A stretch of 64,000 nt of DNA from Bradyrhizobium commune. GTDB lineage: Bacteria > Pseudomonadota > Alphaproteobacteria > Rhizobiales > Xanthobacteraceae. The position numbers were made by a program, and so were the translations under genes. The number at the start of each line of letters is the position of its first letter. The stretch's first letter is position 1. Shown in pieces: positions 60,836 to 64,000 of this stretch. The stretch covers positions 2,356,001 to 2,420,000 of the forward strand of contig NZ_CP061379.1 in the NCBI RefSeq assembly GCF_015624505.1. Direction: 5' to 3'. The notes under the pieces are model-generated. The model worked only from the letters and a program-made list of their open reading frames with translations. It was not told the DNA's origin and did no database searches.

Positions 60836-61579
60836 TTATTCCGTGCTTGCGAAAAACTCCGGATTGGTATGTTGCGTTTCCGAGATGTCGCGGAGCAGGC
60901 GATCGAGATGCTTCTCCATCGCGATTCCCGCGCGTTGCGGATCGTGCGCTTCGATCGCCGCGAGGATCGGCTCGTGCTCGGCGATCACCTGTGTCATGCG
61001 TCCGACGACCGGCAGCGTCAGCTGCCGATAGCGATCGACGTGGACCTTCACGTGCTGGATCAGCGTCCAGATGCCGGGATGTCTCGCGACATCGGCGACA
61101 GTGGCGTGGAACAGCTCGTCGGCCTGGTGAAACGCGGTGCGGTCGCCGGCTTCGTCGGCCTCGCGCTGGCGCTCGACGATCGAGCGCAATTGCAGGATCT
61201 GGCTTGCGGTGGCGCGCTCGGCCGCAAGCCGCGCGGTGGTTTCCTCCAGCGCCTTGCGGATGATGATCGCTTCGGGCAGGGCGGCGAGCGGAATGCGGGA
61301 GACGAAAATTCCCGATTGCGGGAACACGTCGAGCAGGCCCTCGTCAGACAGCTTGAGGATCGCCTCGCGCACCGGCGTCCGGCTGACGCCATAGGTCATT
61401 GCGATCTCCGCTTCCGAGATCACTTCGCCCGGCCGGCGCCGCATCGACACCAGCTCGCTGCGCAGCTCGGTATAGATGCGCGACGAGGCCGTCGCCCGCT
61501 GCGGCGGCTTGCCGCGGCGGGGCGTGACGACGGCCGGCGTGGATGCGGCCTGGGCTTTCCTCTTTGCGCGTGCGGGCAT
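60836..61579 (-). CDS. GntR family regulator with FCD domain
   Basis: Encodes 247 aa; ATG 61579 is preferred over the longer frame. N-terminal basic, Ala/Pro-rich segment, then the winged helix (RIYTELRSELVSMRRRPGEVISEAEIAMTYGVSRTPVREAILKLSDEGLLDVFPQSGIFV). The FCD effector domain follows with metal-type histidines: FHQADELFHATVADVARHPGIW, DRYRQLTLPVVGRMTQVIAEHEPILAAI and AGIAMEKHLDRLL. It probably controls the TRAP operon and the divergent SDR gene in response to the imported acid. Confidence 0.9.
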   Translation of the reverse strand: MPARAKRKAQAASTPAVVTPRRGKPPQRATASSRIYTELRSELVSMRRRPGEVISEAEIAMTYGVSRTPVREAILKLSDEGLLDVFPQSGIFVSRIPLAALPEAIIIRKALEETTARLAAERATASQILQLRSIVERQREADEAGDRTAFHQADELFHATVADVARHPGIWTLIQHVKVHVDRYRQLTLPVVGRMTQVIAEHEPILAAIEAHDPQRAGIAMEKHLDRLLRDISETQHTNPEFFASTE

Positions 61580-61604
61580 GGTTGTGTTTGAAATTGATAT
61601 ATTA

Positions 61605-61610
61605 GTATAC
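61605..61610. promoter_or_regulatory. FCD/GntR-type half palindrome (GTATAC core)
   Basis: TTAGTATACGAG fits the GTATAC-centred sites of FCD regulators; AT-rich TGATATATTAG precedes it. It is 26 bases before the gntR start, a good place for autoregulation. Confidence 0.45.
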
Positions 61611-61760
61611 GAGGCGATCGGACAGAAGATCAACTGGCTAGATTAGCCCGATGGTGCGTTGCAGCAGGATTTGCAAGGTCGTGACGAAGGGTGAGACACC
61701 AGCCTTCGTCGCATTCAGCGGATAACTCCGCACGCATGCCGCCCTCCTTGAATTTATTTC

Positions 61761-61779
61761 CCCTAGGGCTTTCCTAGGG
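61761..61779. repeat. Inverted repeat CCCTAGG-N5-CCTAGGG
   Basis: Perfect 7-bp arms in the 361-base gap between gntR and the SDR gene. Could be an operator or the end of a transcript. The rest of the gap (61580-61940) shows no gene. Confidence 0.4.
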
Positions 61780-61810
61780 TCGCGCAGCGCGGCGAGTCCA
61801 AGTTGAAGGG

Positions 61811-61826
61811 GGTATCGATCGATACC
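61811..61826. promoter_or_regulatory. Perfect 16-bp palindrome GGTATCGATCGATACC
   Basis: An uninterrupted palindrome 115 bases before the SDR start, in the divergent promoter region of gntR and SDR. It is likely an operator; which regulator binds it is unknown. Confidence 0.55.
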
Positions 61827-61940
61827 GATTTTGGATTGATGGGTGACCGCGAGAGCGTCAAACACTCTAGCCGCCCTGTTTTCGCAGCCGGGGATGAGTG
61901 CAGTACGCCCCGACTTTGAAAGCATTGGAAGGATGTGACC

Positions 61941-62747
61941 GTGACGGACTATCGCAAGCTCTTCGATCTCACCGGCAAGACCGCCGTGGTGCTCGGCGCC
62001 GCATCGGGCATCGGCAAATCGTCGGCGGAAGCACTGGCCGGGCTCGGTGCCCGGATCGTCTGCGCGGATCGCGCGCTTGACGCAGCGGAAGCGACCGCCG
62101 CCGGCATTCGCGACAAGGGCGGTTGGGCCGAGGCCGCCGCGTGTGACGCCGCCAGCGCCGCTGACGTCAACGCATTGGCCAAAATCGCGATGCAAAAATT
62201 TCCGCGGCTCGACATCGCCGTGACCACGCCCGGCCTCAACATCCGCAAGACCATCCTCGACTACACCGAGGAGGATCTCGACCGCGTCCTCACGCTGAAT
62301 GTGAAGGGCACCGTCTGGTTCTTCCAGGCGTTCGGCCGCATCATGGTGGAGCAGAAGGGCGGCAGCATCATCGCCTGCTCCTCGGTCCGCGCTGTCACCA
62401 TCGAGCCCGGCCTTGCGGTGTATGGGTCCACCAAGGCGGCGATCGGGCTTCTGGTGAAGGGCTTTGCGTCCGAGGTCGGCCGCGCCGGCGTGCGCGTCAA
62501 CGCAATTGCGCCGAGCATCGCCGAGACCGCGCTGACCGGCCCGTTCAAGCAGCGTCCCGACATCTACAATCTCTACGCCGGCCACACCGTGTTCAACCGC
62601 TGGAGCAGCGCCCATGAGGTCGCGACCGCCGTTGCCTATCTCGCCTCGGATGCCGCGAGCTATGTCAGCGGCAGCACGCTGTTCGTCGACGGCGGTTGGA
62701 CCGCCGTCGACGGGCCGCCGACCGGCCTCACGCAGCTGCACAAATAG
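61941..62747 (+). CDS. SDR family oxidoreductase
   Basis: Encodes 268 aa from GTG 61941, with GGAAGGA seven bases upstream; GTG 61935 is an alternative. Cofactor loop VVLGAASGIGKSSAEALAGLGARIVCADR (NAD-type Asp), catalytic CSSVRAV...VYGSTKAAIGLLVKGF (Ser, Tyr, Lys) and the end SYVSGSTLFVDGGW are complete. It probably oxidises a hydroxy acid or sugar acid imported by the TRAP system. Divergent from the gntR gene, convergent with the ModA-like gene. Confidence 0.88.
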   Translation: MTDYRKLFDLTGKTAVVLGAASGIGKSSAEALAGLGARIVCADRALDAAEATAAGIRDKGGWAEAAACDAASAADVNALAKIAMQKFPRLDIAVTTPGLNIRKTILDYTEEDLDRVLTLNVKGTVWFFQAFGRIMVEQKGGSIIACSSVRAVTIEPGLAVYGSTKAAIGLLVKGFASEVGRAGVRVNAIAPSIAETALTGPFKQRPDIYNLYAGHTVFNRWSSAHEVATAVAYLASDAASYVSGSTLFVDGGWTAVDGPPTGLTQLHK

Positions 62748-62759
62748 GGCCATCCGCGT

Positions 62760-63461
62760 CTAGCCGGCAAAGCCCACGCGCTGGCGCAGCTCTCTCTGAT
62801 CTGCGCCAGTCAGCAACGCGATCAGGGCGGCTGCCTCGTTCGGATGTGCAGCCCGCGCAGTCACGCCGGCTGTATACATCGTCACCAGCTCGCATCCCGG
62901 CGGCAGCGATCCCGACAGCACGATGCCGTCGATTGCGATGATCTCGGTCGCCTGGGTGCAGCCGATCGGGCGTTGTGCGGTGGACATCGCAAGCTCCCGC
63001 ATCGCAGTCGCGCCATTCGGAAAGATCTTCAGCCGCGAGGCGACCTCATAGGCGATGCCAAGCTGATCCAGCACTTTTGCGACGTGCTGTCCCGCGGTCG
63101 AGGCTTTTGTGTCGGGCACGAAGATCGCGTCGGCGGCGCGCAAGACGTCGCGTAGATCGGCTTCGGTTTTGACCGTCACCTTGGCATCGCGGCTGCGGAC
63201 CGCGAGCGCCGTTTCGACCCGGCCGATATTGGCGATCGCGGCGGGGACGACGAGTTTCTCATCGGCAAGCTTCGTCAGCAGCGCCTGCGTCAGGATCACG
63301 AGATCGGCCGGCGTGCCCGCGCGCAGCCTGTCGGCCATGATGCCGACCGCACCGAATTCGCCATCGACTGCAAATCCCGTCTTCGCCTTGAAGGCCGCGG
63401 CGAGGCCGCGCACCAGGCCTTGCGCCGCGCCGCCGCTGAGGATGTTCACTGTATCAGCCAT
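62760..63461 (-). CDS. ModA-like substrate-binding-domain protein without signal peptide
   Basis: Encodes 233 aa. Type II binding-protein fold: VNILSGGAAQGLVRGLAAAFKAKTGFAVDGEFGAVGIMADRLRAGTPADLVILTQAL and the second lobe IFVPDTKASTAGQHVAKVLDQLGI, then GCTQATEIIAIDGIVLSGSLPPGCELVTMYTAGV. It resembles molybdate-type binding proteins, but the start MADTVNILSGG shows no leader, so it would stay in the cytoplasm unless a longer start exists. It follows the Bug-type gene by 18 bases on the same strand. Role unknown. Confidence 0.78.
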   Translation of the reverse strand: MADTVNILSGGAAQGLVRGLAAAFKAKTGFAVDGEFGAVGIMADRLRAGTPADLVILTQALLTKLADEKLVVPAAIANIGRVETALAVRSRDAKVTVKTEADLRDVLRAADAIFVPDTKASTAGQHVAKVLDQLGIAYEVASRLKIFPNGATAMRELAMSTAQRPIGCTQATEIIAIDGIVLSGSLPPGCELVTMYTAGVTARAAHPNEAAALIALLTGADQRELRQRVGFAG

Positions 63462-63479
63462 GCCGGCTCCCGTCAGATT

Positions 63480-64000
63480 TCAGGATTTGTCGAACCGCTT
63501 GACGACATCGGCCCATTTTTCGATGTCGCCGCGCAAGAATTTGTCGAATTCGCCCGGCGTCATCGACATCGGCAGAGCCCCCTGTTCGGTCCACAGCTTG
63601 ACGATCTCGGGCCGCTTCACGAATGCACCGACGGCCGCGTTGAGCTTGTCGATGATCGGTCTCGGCGTGCCCGCCGGCGCCATCAGGCCGAGCCAGATCG
63701 TGGCCTCGTAGCCGGGCACGCCGGCCTCATTCGCGGTCGGCACGTTCGGCAGCACCGCGGAACGCAGCTTGCCGGTGGTCGCGAGCGCACGGACCTGGTT
63801 CTCTCCGATGTTCGGCGCCATCGCCGGCACCGCGTCGATCATCATCTGCACCTGGCCGCCGATCACGCCGCTGCGCGCCTCGCCGCTGTTACGATAGGGC
63901 ACATGGACGAGGTCGATGCCCGCCATCGCCTTGAACAGCTCGCCGGCCATGTGATAGGGCGTGCCCTGGCCGGAGGAGGCGTAGTTCAGCTTGCCCGGCT
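63480..64000 (-). CDS. Bug/TctC family tripartite tricarboxylate transporter binding protein (partial)
   Basis: The window end cuts off the N-terminal part; about 173 C-terminal residues are present. Family motifs: LNYASSGQGTPYHMAGELFKAMAGIDLVHVPYRNSGEARSGVIGGQVQMMIDAVPAMAP, then ALATTGKLRSAVLPNVPTANEAGVPGYEATIWLGLMAPAGTP and ending with DKFLRGDIEKWADVVKR. Orphan Bug proteins, abundant in this bacterial group, bind small carboxylates. An in-frame ATG at 63950 is internal and not the real start. Confidence 0.88.
   Translation of the reverse strand, partial: PGKLNYASSGQGTPYHMAGELFKAMAGIDLVHVPYRNSGEARSGVIGGQVQMMIDAVPAMAPNIGENQVRALATTGKLRSAVLPNVPTANEAGVPGYEATIWLGLMAPAGTPRPIIDKLNAAVGAFVKRPEIVKLWTEQGALPMSMTPGEFDKFLRGDIEKWADVVKRFDKS

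Noticed and set aside
61638..62753. 371-codon minus-strand open frame over the SDR gene
   Set aside because: Shadow of the SDR gene, which has complete catalytic residues on the plus strand.
1..64000. CRISPR arrays, rRNA or tRNA genes, insertion-sequence transposases
   Set aside because: No spaced direct repeats, no clover-leaf or rRNA-like stretches and no transposase motifs were seen on either strand.

Overview
The window looks like chromosomal DNA of a Bradyrhizobium-type alphaproteobacterium. The reasons are: high GC with strong GC3 bias, an intergenic repeat of the kind seen across Bradyrhizobium genomes (56959-57008), many solute-binding-protein transporters and CoA-dependent aromatic catabolism, and perfect FixK2/FNR-type boxes. 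The assignment rests on style and gene content, not on a marker gene.

Region 1 (1-19.4 kb) is the right part of a prophage with podovirus-like structural genes. It holds a DUF5309/SU10-type major capsid protein, an SU10-type adaptor, a beta-propeller tail protein, fibre and collar-domain proteins, a transglycosylase-like virion protein, an endolysin and four small membrane proteins (candidate lysis cassette). Extra cargo genes are an acyltransferase-3 (likely surface modification), a TPR-like gene, a secreted protein and a GNAT. Terminase, portal and integrase are not in the window, so the left end lies outside. A strong terminator at 19433-19464 closes the region. Two phage genes appear frameshifted.

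Region 2 (19.6-30.9 kb) is a catabolic and uptake cluster: CoA transferase, zeta-class GST/isomerase, two-component flavin monooxygenase with reductase, 3-hydroxyisobutyrate-type dehydrogenase, a TauABC/SsuABC-like ABC transporter with two different permeases, an IlvD/Edd dehydratase, and a NicX-like dioxygenase that keeps its iron ligands. Together they suggest import, hydroxylation and ring cleavage of a small N-heteroaromatic.

Region 3 (30.9-46.9 kb) is an aerobic 2-aminobenzoate (anthranilate) pathway that runs through CoA thioesters. It has a benzoate/2-aminobenzoate-CoA ligase, the fused monooxygenase/OYE-reductase (2-aminobenzoyl-CoA monooxygenase/reductase type), beta-oxidation enzymes, a RidA-family deaminase, a LivJ-type binding protein and a MarR regulator. 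Six related AT-rich inverted repeats sit before its transcription units and are probably the MarR operators.

Region 4 (46.9-56.9 kb) is a low-oxygen/stress island: CBS-BON protein, PHB synthase, CHAD protein, kinase/phosphotransferase fusion, tandem UspA protein, an ADP-forming acyl-CoA synthetase-GNAT fusion and a Crp/Fnr regulator. Two divergent promoters each carry two perfect TTGA-N6-TCAA boxes.

Region 5 (57-64 kb) holds a cyclase-family metal hydrolase (isatin hydrolase/KynB superfamily), a complete TRAP transporter, a GntR/FCD regulator, an SDR dehydrogenase, a ModA-like protein without signal peptide, and a Bug/TctC binding protein cut by the window end.
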